Assembly: GCA_029203145.1 (NCBI GenBank)
Contig: CP119309.1
Span: 436,501-500,500, forward strand
Length of the DNA stretch: 64,000 bases
Reading direction: 5' to 3'
From: Candidatus Brevundimonas phytovorans
GTDB lineage: Bacteria > Pseudomonadota > Alphaproteobacteria > Caulobacterales > Caulobacteraceae
Shown: in pieces, positions 15,130 to 23,912 of the stretch
Layout: each line of letters begins with the position of its first letter
Numbering within the stretch: the first letter of the stretch is position 1
The notes under the pieces: generated by a model
Seen by the model: only the letters and a program-made list of their open reading frames with translations
Told to the model about the DNA's origin: nothing
Database searches by the model: none
Position numbers and translations under genes: made by a program

Positions 15130-15708
15130 ATGACCGGCATCATTCTCGATTCCATCCTCATGCTGCTGCTGGTCGCGGCCATCGGCTACGGCATCAAGCT
15201 GGAGAAGAAGCTCAAGGCCCTGCGTGACGGCCAGCTGGCCTTCGCCGGGGCGGTGAGCGAGCTGAACTCGGCCGCCGGGCGCGCCGAACAGGCGCTGGCG
15301 ACGCTGCGCGCCTCGGGGCACGAGACCGACCTGCTGCATGACCGCATCATCAAGGCTCGCGCCGTGAAGCAGGAGCTGGAGGTGCTGATCGCCCGCGCCC
15401 CCGCCGGTCTGCCGCCGCGCACGGCGCAGGTTGAGGTTCGCGAAGAGCCGGTGCTGGAGCTGAACACGCCGACGTCGCAGGTGGCGCCCCTGCTGGACGA
15501 CGAATCCCGCGCTCGCCGCATGGCCTCGCTGATGGAGCGGATCGAAGGCGCGCGCGCCGTGATGAAGGCGCCGCCGGCCCGTCCGGCCCCTGCAGCGCCC
15601 GCCGAAGCCTTCGCTCCGGTGCGTCAGGCCCTGGCCGCTAACCATGCTGCGCAACAGAGCCTAAACCGCGCCCGTCGTAGCCTGGACGAAGACCTTTTCG
15701 CTGCTTGA
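15130..15708 (+). CDS. DUF6468 flagellar-operon protein
   Basis: This is a 192-residue protein with one N-terminal membrane helix (residues 5-22) and then a long charged helical region (LEKKLKALRDGQLAFAGAV) likely to form a coiled coil. The tail is Ala/Pro-rich. DUF6468 proteins occur next to fliM in alphaproteobacterial flagellar operons. Their exact role is not known to me. It starts one base after fliM, which implies co-translation. Confidence 0.8.
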   Translation: MTGIILDSILMLLLVAAIGYGIKLEKKLKALRDGQLAFAGAVSELNSAAGRAEQALATLRASGHETDLLHDRIIKARAVKQELEVLIARAPAGLPPRTAQVEVREEPVLELNTPTSQVAPLLDDESRARRMASLMERIEGARAVMKAPPARPAPAAPAEAFAPVRQALAANHAAQQSLNRARRSLDEDLFAA

Positions 15709-15720
15709 TGCATTTTTAGA

Positions 15721-15856
15721 CCCCTATGCCTGACGCGCGGCGTCAGGCGGCTTGAGGGGAAGTTTCGTTTTTTGCCCTATGTCCGAGGCGCGGCCTCGGA
15801 CGACTTGAGGGGCGAAGTGTTTTTGTAGCCCCTATGCCTGGCGGTGTCTGAACCGC
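15721..15856 (+). repeat. Tandem covarying hairpins between the DUF6468 and MotE-like genes
   Basis: Two units about 53 bases apart each have CCCTATG, a GC-rich stem with a GCG loop, and CTTGAGGGG. Stem 1 is CCTGACGC/GCGTCAGG and stem 2 is TCCGAGGC/GCCTCGGA. The sequence differs but the pairing is kept. A third CCCCTATG at 15829 leads into a different stem, GGCGGT/ACCGCC. The flanking CCCCT/AGGGG can pair around stem 1. The preserved pairing suggests a structured RNA. Confidence 0.7.
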
Positions 15857-15873
15857 CTTACCGAGTGCCGCCG

Positions 15874-16824
15874 ATGAGCAAGCTGCCCCGCCTTCTGCCC
15901 CTGATCGCCATCGCCATCGGCGGGGTCGTGGCCGTGCGCGCAGCGGGCGTGGCGCCGGAGCTGTTTCAGGGGGCGACCGCCTGGGCTCAGGAAGCCGTCA
16001 CCGCCGAGACGCCGGGCGAGGGCGGGGGGGCTGCGGCGCCCAAGCCGGTTGCCGCCGTCTGCGCCCTGACGCCCGAGCAACTGGCCCAGCAGGCGGGAAT
16101 CTCGCCGGCGGAACTGCGCATCATCCAGTCCCTGTCCAAGCGCCGCGACGCCCTGGACGCCCGCGACGCCGACTTCGCCACCACCCTGCCGCTGATGGTC
16201 GCCGCCGAGCAGAAGCTGGACGCCAAGCTGCAGGCGCTGGAGGCCCTTAAGGGCGAGATCGCCACCTTGGTGGGTCAGGTCGACGAGAAGGAAAAGGCCG
16301 AGACCGACCGTCTGGTCGCCGTCTATTCCGCCATGCGGCCCAAGGAGGCGGCGGCGGTGTTCAACAGCCTGGACGACAGCGTGCGCCTGCCCGTCGCCGC
16401 CGCCATGCGGCCCCGGACCCTGGCCGCCATCATGGCCCAGATGCCGCCCGCCGGCGCCCGCGAACTGACCGAGAAGCTGGCCAAGCGCTTCCAGGCCCAG
16501 CAATACGCCGCCCGCGCCGCCGCCGCGACGGCGGGCGCGGCGCCCGCGACCCCGGCTGTGGTTCCGACGACGGCTCCGGCCGCGACGCCTGCGCCCGCGC
16601 CGACCCGCACGGCGGCCCCGGCGGCGGACAAACCGGCTACGGCGCAACCGGCCGCCCAGCCCGCGCGTCGTCCTGCGCCCCGTCCGGCCGCGCGCCCGGC
16701 CGCCCGTCCGGCGCCCAAGCCCGCGACGCCGGCCGCCGCCCCCGCCGAGGCCGGTCCGCGCGCCTATACGCCGCCCGCCGCCGACGCCGCGCCGCCCGCC
16801 GCCGCGCGCCAGTCGGTTCAGTAG
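15874..16824 (+). CDS. MotE-like flagellar stator-associated periplasmic protein
   Basis: This is a 316-residue protein with an N-terminal membrane or signal segment (LPRLLPLIAIAIGGVVAVRA). A helical domain follows (LQALEALKGEIATLVGQVDE), then the MotE/MgtE-N-like core YSAMRPKEAAAVFNSLDD with MRPRTLAAIMAQMPP. MotE proteins chaperone MotC or support the stator in Rhizobium. The last 130 residues are a very Ala/Pro/Thr/Arg-rich tail. The ATG at 15874 is preferred over a GTG at 15844 inside the hairpin repeat region. Confidence 0.82.
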   Translation: MSKLPRLLPLIAIAIGGVVAVRAAGVAPELFQGATAWAQEAVTAETPGEGGGAAAPKPVAAVCALTPEQLAQQAGISPAELRIIQSLSKRRDALDARDADFATTLPLMVAAEQKLDAKLQALEALKGEIATLVGQVDEKEKAETDRLVAVYSAMRPKEAAAVFNSLDDSVRLPVAAAMRPRTLAAIMAQMPPAGARELTEKLAKRFQAQQYAARAAAATAGAAPATPAVVPTTAPAATPAPAPTRTAAPAADKPATAQPAAQPARRPAPRPAARPAARPAPKPATPAAAPAEAGPRAYTPPAADAAPPAAARQSVQ

Positions 16825-16908
16825 TCAAAGCGCCTCGAACAAAGGCGCGGTTGGCATACCGTCCGCGCGCCGCTATTCAGCGCGCTTCGATTTATGCGAG
16901 AGCCTTCC

Positions 16909-17148
16909 ATGTCCGACGCCCTGCCTGACCGCCTTTCGGTCGATCCCGACAGCCCCTTCCACGACGCCGACCTGTTGGCGCGCGGCATCGGCATCCTGTT
17001 CAAGGGCGAGGAAAAGACCAACGTCGAGGAATACTGCGTCTCGGAAGGCTGGGTCCGTCTGGCCGTCGGCAACCGCGTCGACCGTCGCGGCAAGGCCCTG
17101 ACCGTCAAGCTGCAAGGCCCGGTCGAGCCCTTCCTCAAGGGCGAGTGA
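16909..17148 (+). CDS. DUF3297 family protein
   Basis: This is a compact 79-residue protein matching the DUF3297 pattern: LPDRLSVDPDSPFHDADLLA, then GIGILFKGEEKTNVEEYCVS, GWVRLAVG and KLQGPVEPFL. The family is widespread in proteobacteria and is of unknown function. The start at 16909 fits the family's usual MSD-type N-terminus. It stands alone between the flagellar genes and an M28 peptidase. Confidence 0.85.
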   Translation: MSDALPDRLSVDPDSPFHDADLLARGIGILFKGEEKTNVEEYCVSEGWVRLAVGNRVDRRGKALTVKLQGPVEPFLKGE

Positions 17149-17230
17149 TTTTGGCGGGGGCCTGAGGCTTTCGGTCGCAGGTCCCACCCGCTAACGTGCC
17201 GCCTCTTTGAGTGAGTCTGGGAGGCGCTCC

Positions 17231-18667
17231 ATGTCGTTCAACGCCCGTCTGATGGCCGCCAGCGCGATTGCGCTGGGCCTGATCGCCACGCCGGTTCTGG
17301 CGCAGGACGCCAAGACCATTCGCGCCGCCGAGCAGGTGCGCGACCAGGCGCTGCAAGCCAACATCGCGCTCGACTACGTCACCCAGATCACGACCCGTTT
17401 CGGCCCCCGCCCCGCGGGCTCGCGCTCGGAACAGGCGGCCGCCGACTGGGCCGCCGACTACATGCGCGCCCACGGCTTCCAGAACGTCCGCATCGAACAG
17501 TTCCCTCTGGTGGGCTGGGAGCGGGGCGAGGAGAGCGCCGAACTGCTGGGCGCCCGTCCGCAGCGTCTGGTCGCCGCGGCCCTGGGCCATTCCATCGCCA
17601 CGCCGGCGAACGGCATTGAGGCCGACATCGTCTTCTTCGACGGGCTGGACGCCCTGCTGGCCGCGCCGGTCGGTTCGCTGAACGGCAAGATCGCCGTGGT
17701 TGACGGCGGCCAGATGGTGCGGATGCAGGACGGCTCGGGCTATGGTTCGCTGTCGCGCATTCGCGGCGTCGGTCCGACCGAGGCCGCCAGGCGCGGCGCC
17801 GTCGCCTTCGTCATGCGCTCGGCCGGTTCGGACGAGCACCGCATGCCGCACACCGGCACCACCCGCTATGTCGAGGGCCGGGTGCCGCTGCCGGCCTTTG
17901 CGCTGAGCGCGCCCGACGCCGATCAGATCGCGCGACTGGTGAAGATGGGCGAGCCGGTGCGGCTGCGTCTGAAATCCACCGCCCACACCTATCAGACCCG
18001 CAGCCAGAACGTGATCGGCGACATCGTCGGCGCGACGCGTCCGGACGAGATCATCGTTCTGGGCTCGCACATGGACAGCTGGGACCTGGGGACCGGGGCC
18101 ATCGACGACGCGGCGGGCGGGGGCATCACCCTGGCGGCGGCCAAGGCGATCGCCGAGCAGGGCCGTGCGGGCCGCACCGTGCGCGTGGTCCTCTATGGTT
18201 CGGAAGAAGTGGCCCAGCCGACCGACACCGGCAACGGCGGCGGCGCCTATGTCCGCAACATCGGCGCGGCGGGCGTGGAGAAGCACGTCATCGCCGGCGA
18301 GAGCGACTTCGGCGCCGACCGCATCTACGCCCTGGGTCTGCCGCCCGGCGCGCAAGGGTCCGACTTCGCCAAGATCGCCGCCGGGGTATTGCGTCCGATC
18401 GGCGTCCTGCCGTCGAACGAGCCGGAACTGCACGGCGGCGTGGACATCGGGCCGCTGGCGGGCGTCGGGGTGCCGGTCTTTGGTCTGTCGCAGGACGGCA
18501 CGCGCTACTTCGACCTGCACCACACGGCCGACGACACCCTGGACAAGATCGATCCGGCGCAGATGACCCAGAACGTCGCCGCCTGGGCCGCTCTGGTGCG
18601 TCTGATCGCTGATTCCGACGTGGACTTCCGGGCCATGCGCCCGGCGGCGCCGGCGGCGGCCCACTAG
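17231..18667 (+). CDS. M28 family zinc metallopeptidase (carboxypeptidase Q-like)
   Basis: This is a 478-residue exported exopeptidase. A signal peptide (MAASAIALGLIATPVLA) is followed by FGPRPAGSRSEQAAADWAAD, a protease-associated insert, and the zinc site LGSHMDSWDLGTGAIDDAAG. The catalytic glutamate lies in LYGSEE, another metal ligand in ESDFGAD, and the last histidine in DLHHTADDTLD. The layout matches plasma-glutamate-carboxypeptidase-like enzymes that trim dipeptides. It probably acts in the periplasm on peptide scavenging. The substrate is unproven. Confidence 0.92.
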   Translation: MSFNARLMAASAIALGLIATPVLAQDAKTIRAAEQVRDQALQANIALDYVTQITTRFGPRPAGSRSEQAAADWAADYMRAHGFQNVRIEQFPLVGWERGEESAELLGARPQRLVAAALGHSIATPANGIEADIVFFDGLDALLAAPVGSLNGKIAVVDGGQMVRMQDGSGYGSLSRIRGVGPTEAARRGAVAFVMRSAGSDEHRMPHTGTTRYVEGRVPLPAFALSAPDADQIARLVKMGEPVRLRLKSTAHTYQTRSQNVIGDIVGATRPDEIIVLGSHMDSWDLGTGAIDDAAGGGITLAAAKAIAEQGRAGRTVRVVLYGSEEVAQPTDTGNGGGAYVRNIGAAGVEKHVIAGESDFGADRIYALGLPPGAQGSDFAKIAAGVLRPIGVLPSNEPELHGGVDIGPLAGVGVPVFGLSQDGTRYFDLHHTADDTLDKIDPAQMTQNVAAWAALVRLIADSDVDFRAMRPAAPAAAH

Positions 18668-18740
18668 CAAACCCGGCGCCTGCGAGCCAAGGCGCGCCTT
18701 GGCTCGCAGGCCAGAGGTGGCTATAGATTCCTCTCGGCCC

Positions 18741-19040
18741 GCGGGCGTGGCGAAACTGGTAGACGCAACGGACTTAAGCTGAGGATTGAGTGCGCCGGGG
18801 GAAATCCCGGACGTAGAACCGCTCAAATTCGGGGAACCCTGTGAAATGGCGATCCCGAGCCAAGCCCGTCATTCGTGACGGGAAGGTGTAGAGACTAGAC
18901 GGGCGGCGTCTAAGGCCTTTGCGGCTATGACGAAGGGATAGTCCAGACCACGAACGCCAATGGGCGGCGGCGAAAGTCGAAGTGGTATGAAAATCCGTCG
19001 GGCATTGCCCATGCCGGTTCGAGCCCGGCCGCCCGCACCA
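18741..19040 (+). tRNA. tRNA-Leu (UAA) interrupted by a group I intron
   Basis: The 5' exon (18741-18775) begins with acceptor GCGGGCG and ends in the anticodon loop CTT. The 3' exon (18990-19040) begins AAAATCCGT and ends CGCCCGC, A, then encoded CCA. Joined, they give an 86-nt class II tRNA with stem ACGGA/TCCGT, loop CTTAAAA and anticodon TAA, a variable arm and a GGTTCGAGCC T-arm. The interruption falls after the first anticodon base, the same place as the cyanobacterial and plastid tRNA-Leu intron. Confidence 0.95.
18776..18989 (+). ncRNA. Self-splicing group I intron (IC3-type) in tRNA-Leu
   Basis: The 214-nt insert carries the group I core: a GCTCAAATTCGGGGAA block, ATCCCGAGCCAAGCCCG, and GGGAAGGTGTAGAGACTAGA. 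The P7 strands GACTA and TAGTC pair around the guanosine-binding site. The final base is the expected omega-G at 18989, and GAG elements near 18782-18791 can pair with the exon CTT to form P1. It is small and has no room for a homing endonuclease gene. Resemblance to the cyanobacterial tRNA-Leu(UAA) intron is recalled, not computed. Confidence 0.93.
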
Positions 19041-19135
19041 CCGAACCTGATCCCCTGAACTCAGCCCCGCCCAGGCGCCGCGGCGCCTTCGCCGCGTCGG
19101 CGCCGCCTGATGGCGAAGCCGCCGGTCCGAAGGTG

Positions 19136-19166
19136 CGGAGCCTCCAGCGCGACGCCGGAGGCTCCG
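19136..19166 (-). terminator. Hairpin downstream of the autotransporter gene
   Basis: A 10-bp perfect stem CGGAGCCTCC / GGAGGCTCCG with an 11-base loop lies 8 bases past the autotransporter stop. There is no T-tract, so it is a plausible but not classical terminator. It also faces the tRNA-Leu transcript. Confidence 0.6.
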
Positions 19167-19173
19167 TTGCGCC

Positions 19174-22100
19174 TTAGAAGGAGACGCGGACGCCGATGCG
19201 GCCCGTGTAGGTCCTGTAGTTGTCGCCGGCGTCGGCCCTGGCTTCGACGAAGCCGCTCAGGCCGCTGTTGGAGGTGAAGGTCACGCCCAGCTGATACTGG
19301 CCGTAGGCGTCCACCGCCGTGTTGTCGAAGGCCTTGGCGGCGGCGCCCGAGATGAAGCGCACGCCGTCTTCGCCGGCCAGTTCCTGAACCAGGTGAGCGC
19401 CCAGATAGTAGGCGAGCTGGCCCTGGGCGAGCGCGGCGGCGCCGCCGAGGCGGGCGCCGGCCCGGGCGCGAAGGCCGTCAAGGGCTTCAAAGTCGATCAC
19501 CGCGCCCTGGGCGGACAGGTTGTCGAGGTCGGTGCGGCTGTAGGCCAGGCTGACCAGGGGCTCGAAGAAGAACGACCGGGTCTGGAACTGGCGGTTGAAG
19601 CGGGCGCCGGTCTCGACCTGCAGGCCGTAGCCGTGGCCGTCGAGGTCTTCATCATAGCCCGCCGTGGCGCTGCGAGCCTGGATGTCGATCAGGTCATACT
19701 TGGCCAGGGCGTTGACGAAGACGCGGCCGCGCTGGGCGCCCGCGTAGAGGCCCACGTTCAGGCCCTTGTAATCGGCGCGGTCGGCCTTGTCCCGGAACTC
19801 CAGCGTCGAGCTGACATAGCCGCCGGTCAGACCATAGGTCATGCCGGTTTCGCCGAGCCGGCCCATGTCGAAGCCCATCTGACCGCCGACATGGTCCTGG
19901 GTGTAGGACAGGTCGACGGCCTGGTCGGCGCGGTTCAGGGTTTCGTCGCGCTTGTCGACGGCGCCATAGATCTGACCCCAGACGCGACCGGAGGCGGGCG
20001 CGCCTTCGGTCGGATCGCGCAGGGCGGCGGTGTGGGCCGACCAGGCCTCGGCGGACTGGCGCCACAGGCTCTGGGCGCCCTCGCTGAGCTTCAGCGAGCG
20101 GAAGACGGCGTCGCCCTCGGTCACGGCGATGAAGAAGTCGTCGGCCACGGCGTCGTGGCCGAGGCCGTAGCGGGAGAAGCCGATGTTCGTGGCGCCCGGC
20201 GCCATGACGAAGGCGCCCGACGCCGAACCGCCGGCGGCGTCGACCAGTTTCAGAACCTCGCCCGGGGCCAGTCTGGCGGCGGTCTTGTAGTTCAGGCTGA
20301 TGGTGGTCGTGCCCGTGGCGCTGCCGCCGACGACCAGTTGGTCATAGGCTGCGCCGCCAGCGGCGCCGGCGTCCACGTCGAGCACCAGGCGCCCGCCCTG
20401 GCCCTCATAGTCGCCGGAGATCGTCAGCACGTCGTCAGCGCGACCATTCCCCAGGTCGATGGCGCCGGCGTTCACGAAACGCTCAAGGCCGGCCAGGGTC
20501 GCGCGGCCCTGAGTCGTCACCAGGCCGGTGTTGACGAAGCGGTCGGCGCCTCCGCCGAAGTTGCTGACACCGGACAGAGCGAAGCGTCCTGTGTTGTTGA
20601 TGATGGCGTCGCCGCCGCTGAAATCGACATTGCCGGTGATCAGGCCGCTGTTGCTCAGCATGACCTCGCCGCGCGCGGAAATCGTCGAGCGCCCGCCCTG
20701 ATTGATCGTGCCGGCGTTGTTGATCGTGACGGTCGCGCCTTGGGCGATGACCGTGCTGACGCCCACCGAGGCCGGGCTGGCGCTGAAGGCGGTCGAGTTG
20801 ACGCTGGGAGCGCCGCTGGTCAGGACGCTGGCGGCCTCGATGTCGAGGCGGACGGCGCCGTCTGTGACGGCGTAGATGGCGCCGGCCCTGGCCGATGTCA
20901 CCTCGCCCCTGGTCACGACGGCGATGTCGCCCGCCGTGCTGGTGGCGAAGATGGCGAGGTTGTCCGCATGCACGGTGCGCGCCGTCACCGACACGTCGCC
21001 GGTTTCACTGCGGCTGTAGACGCCTAGGCCGCCCTGGCCCGTGGTCGAGATCGCATTGGCGTTGATGACAACGCCGTTGATGCCCTCGGCGCGGATGCCC
21101 GTGCTCCGGTCGCCCGTCGTCGTGACGCGGTCGGCCGTGATGCTGACGTCGCCCATGGTCGTGGCGACGACGCCGGCGCTTTCGAGGCCAGCGGTCGATA
21201 TGGCGCCGGTGCTGACGATCTTGATCGTGCCCGTCAGGGCATGGATGGAGAGCCCCGCGCTGACGTCGCCCGTCGTCGTCAGGGTGGCGGCGTTGCGGAT
21301 GTCGATCTTGCCGGATGTGGTGCTGGCCTCAACAACCTGGCTGTCCGTGCCCTGGGTGGAGATTTGGCCTGAGAGATCCAGGACGATGTCGCCTGAGCTC
21401 GTCAATATATTGAGTGCGTCGCTGTACGTTCCGGCCGTGGCGACCGCGCTGAGATCGGCGATGATGTCGCCCCGGGTGGCCCGCGCCAGAATGCCGTAAG
21501 CTTGGTCGCCGGTGGTCGAGATCTGGCCGCGATTGGTCAGGGTGACGTCGCCGTGCGCGGCCGCGAATTGATCGCTGCCGGTCGAGACGCTTATCCCCCT
21601 TGCAGCGTAGCCGTCTGCAGTGATCACGCCCCGGTTATCGATGGCGATCGCGCCGGACTGGCTTTGCGCATTGAGACCGTAGGCTTGATCGCCAAGGGTG
21701 ATGATCTGGCCGGACGCACTGTTGGTCAGGTCGAGGGCTCCGTCGATCGAAACCGCTTGCACGCCGTTCGCCAAGTCCGCCGTCGTGGAAACGAGACCCT
21801 GGTTGTCGATGACAATGGTTCCAGATTCCGTCTCGGCCTTGAGGCCGATGGCGTACAGGCCTGTGGTGGCGGCGCTGCCGGTGTTGAGAATGGTCAGGGC
21901 GCCCGAGAGATTCCTGCCCTCGATGGCGTGGGCGCTGGCGGCCGTTGTCGAAATCTGGCCTGAGTTGGCGATGTTCGCGACGTTCGCGGCGTAAACCTGA
22001 AGGCCCAGATCCTGGGCGACGACGTCGGCGCTGTTCCTGAGCGTGACCGATCCCAGGTTGCTGACGGCCCGAGTACCGGAGCCAAGGGCCGCTGAAATCG

Positions 22101-23010
22101 TCCCCGAGGTGGAGAGATCCACCTTGCCCGCGGAGAAGGTGTTGACGCCCACGGCGACGCTGCCTTGGCCGGCGACTGAAACCGAGCCGATGACGGCGGT
22201 GATGTCGCCGACGTAATTCTGCAAGCTGACCCCAGCGGCGCCTGCGCCGGCGGTCTGGACGGAACCGCCGATGATTGCGGAGAGGTCCCTTTCATAGACG
22301 ATGGCGGCTATGCCGTGGGAGGCTCTGCCCGAGGTCAGGATGTCCCCGTAATTTTCGATCAGAATGTCGCCCCTGAGGCCGACGCTCCACACGCCGGAGC
22401 TGTTGTCACCGTGGGTGGTGATGGACGAGCCGGCGGCGTTGAGGATCCTGACCGCGCCGCTTTCAGCTAATACATTCACGGCCTCGCTCTGGGCCCCGTT
22501 TGTGGTGATGTCGCCGGTATTGATGACGGTGTGATCGCCCAACCGCGCGGTGGCGATCCCTCTCGCGAGCTCGCCGTACGTGGTCAGGGAGCCGTTATTC
22601 GTGACCGATATCGCGCCGCCGAGGCCCGCCAAGAAAATCCCGTTAGCGCGGACCCCGGATGTGACGATGTCGCCGTTCTGGTTGACCGACACTTCACCGT
22701 TCTGGGTGGAGACGTGGAGGCCCCCTGCGTTGTCCAGCGAGGTCTCAATCGCGGCGTCGGCCGCGATGTTGAGCGTCACCGGATCCGCGCCGTTCACGTA
22801 GTCAATGGTCCCGGGGTGGAAGCCTGAGCAGGTGACCACGCGATCCGCCAAGCCGCAATGCGGGGGGGTGGAGGCCATGACAGGGCTGGTCAGGGCCATC
22901 GCGGCGCCGACCAGGGCCGAACCGATCTGGAGGCGAGAGCGCAGCGAGAGGGTTTTGCAGGGCGCTGTTTCGGAGTTCGTCGTGGTCGACAGGTGCGAGA
23001 GGGGGGGCAT
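19174..23010 (-). CDS. Large autotransporter (type Va secretion, beta-helix passenger plus beta-barrel)
   Basis: The 1278-residue protein has a long signal region (MPPLSHLSTTTNSETAPCKT, then a hydrophobic core ending VMA). A passenger of about 800 residues is built from repeats of the type N-x-G-x-I-[ST]-T-x-G (for example VTNNGSLTTYGELARGIATA), predicted to fold as a parallel beta-helix. A linker is followed by a C-terminal autotransporter barrel of about 280 residues, with RVWGQIYGAVDKRDETLN at its start and terminal IGVRVSF. It is likely displayed on the outer membrane. The passenger function is unknown. The Met at 23145 would add a non-signal extension. Confidence 0.9.
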   Translation of the reverse strand: MPPLSHLSTTTNSETAPCKTLSLRSRLQIGSALVGAAMALTSPVMASTPPHCGLADRVVTCSGFHPGTIDYVNGADPVTLNIAADAAIETSLDNAGGLHVSTQNGEVSVNQNGDIVTSGVRANGIFLAGLGGAISVTNNGSLTTYGELARGIATARLGDHTVINTGDITTNGAQSEAVNVLAESGAVRILNAAGSSITTHGDNSSGVWSVGLRGDILIENYGDILTSGRASHGIAAIVYERDLSAIIGGSVQTAGAGAAGVSLQNYVGDITAVIGSVSVAGQGSVAVGVNTFSAGKVDLSTSGTISAALGSGTRAVSNLGSVTLRNSADVVAQDLGLQVYAANVANIANSGQISTTAASAHAIEGRNLSGALTILNTGSAATTGLYAIGLKAETESGTIVIDNQGLVSTTADLANGVQAVSIDGALDLTNSASGQIITLGDQAYGLNAQSQSGAIAIDNRGVITADGYAARGISVSTGSDQFAAAHGDVTLTNRGQISTTGDQAYGILARATRGDIIADLSAVATAGTYSDALNILTSSGDIVLDLSGQISTQGTDSQVVEASTTSGKIDIRNAATLTTTGDVSAGLSIHALTGTIKIVSTGAISTAGLESAGVVATTMGDVSITADRVTTTGDRSTGIRAEGINGVVINANAISTTGQGGLGVYSRSETGDVSVTARTVHADNLAIFATSTAGDIAVVTRGEVTSARAGAIYAVTDGAVRLDIEAASVLTSGAPSVNSTAFSASPASVGVSTVIAQGATVTINNAGTINQGGRSTISARGEVMLSNSGLITGNVDFSGGDAIINNTGRFALSGVSNFGGGADRFVNTGLVTTQGRATLAGLERFVNAGAIDLGNGRADDVLTISGDYEGQGGRLVLDVDAGAAGGAAYDQLVVGGSATGTTTISLNYKTAARLAPGEVLKLVDAAGGSASGAFVMAPGATNIGFSRYGLGHDAVADDFFIAVTEGDAVFRSLKLSEGAQSLWRQSAEAWSAHTAALRDPTEGAPASGRVWGQIYGAVDKRDETLNRADQAVDLSYTQDHVGGQMGFDMGRLGETGMTYGLTGGYVSSTLEFRDKADRADYKGLNVGLYAGAQRGRVFVNALAKYDLIDIQARSATAGYDEDLDGHGYGLQVETGARFNRQFQTRSFFFEPLVSLAYSRTDLDNLSAQGAVIDFEALDGLRARAGARLGGAAALAQGQLAYYLGAHLVQELAGEDGVRFISGAAAKAFDNTAVDAYGQYQLGVTFTSNSGLSGFVEARADAGDNYRTYTGRIGVRVSF

Positions 23011-23268
23011 TGGCGTTCCAGGCTGGGTCCTCGGCTGCTCGAAACACGGAATCGTGCGTCTGCCCGTCGGATGTCGCAGCGCAGATGCTGGTGGGGGTGT
23101 TATTGAATGGTGAAGCTTGCCGCTCCTGGTTGTGGAGCATTGCATTTCGCCGTCGGAGGGTCGCCGTGGCGGGACGAGGCGGCGGCCGCGATCCCGTCTC
23201 TGGGAACCGGGGCGCCGCCCCTTGTCGGAGGCCTTGAGGGATCGCCGTCCGAGCGCGGACGCCGGCCG

Positions 23269-23901
23269 CTAGAAGAGGCCGATCGGCCAGCCGATCAGGC
23301 CGGCCGCTTGCAGGCGCTCGATCCCCTCCATGACGGGAATGGCGGCCAGCAGGGTCAGGCCGTCACGCAGGGTGCGAAGGAAGAAGACCGGACGGACGGT
23401 CAACTCCTCTGCATCGCGCCAGAGGGCGGGGTTGGGCCAGAAACGCGGGGTGCGATTCCGGTAGGCGGCGTAGGTCGCGCCGAAATGCTCGGCGAGCCAG
23501 GCCTCCTCGCGCCCGACGGTGCGCAGGAAGACCACGACCGTCGCAAGAGCGAAGACCGCGCCGATGACCAGGCTTCCGGTCTGGGCGCCGACGCCGAAGG
23601 CGCCGATGAAGCTGAAGACATAGAGGGGGTTGCGGGTGATCGAATAGGGGCCGCGATCGACGATCTCCGCCTTCTTGCGGCCCCCGATGTAGAGCGAGCA
23701 CCAGGCGCGTCCGACGATGGCGACGACGATCAGCGCCAGGCCCAGGGCCTCGACCCCTTCGTGCCATTCGCCGTGGAAGGCGGCGACCGAATGGACGCCG
23801 GCGGTCAGGCCGATCAGCGCCAGCAGCATCAGGCCGGCAAACCATTTGCGACGACGCTGGACGATGTGGAGGGACAGGGGCGGGGTCTGCGCCTGGGTCA
23901 T
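23269..23901 (-). CDS. Isoprenylcysteine carboxyl methyltransferase (ICMT)-family membrane protein
   Basis: This is a 210-residue integral membrane protein with about five helices. The family core DRGPYSITRNPLYVFSFIGA matches the R-P-x-x-x-x-RNPxY pattern of ICMT and phospholipid methyltransferases, which bind S-adenosylmethionine. E-E-x-x-L-x-x-x-F-G-x-x-Y-x-x-Y-x-x-x-x-PR follows (REEAWLAEHFGATYAAYRNR). Bacterial substrates vary and cannot be read here. The ATG at 23901 is preferred over a TTG at 23916 overlapping the TPR gene. Confidence 0.85.
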   Translation of the reverse strand: MTQAQTPPLSLHIVQRRRKWFAGLMLLALIGLTAGVHSVAAFHGEWHEGVEALGLALIVVAIVGRAWCSLYIGGRKKAEIVDRGPYSITRNPLYVFSFIGAFGVGAQTGSLVIGAVFALATVVVFLRTVGREEAWLAEHFGATYAAYRNRTPRFWPNPALWRDAEELTVRPVFFLRTLRDGLTLLAAIPVMEGIERLQAAGLIGWPIGLF

Positions 23902-23912
23902 GGTGAGGCGGC

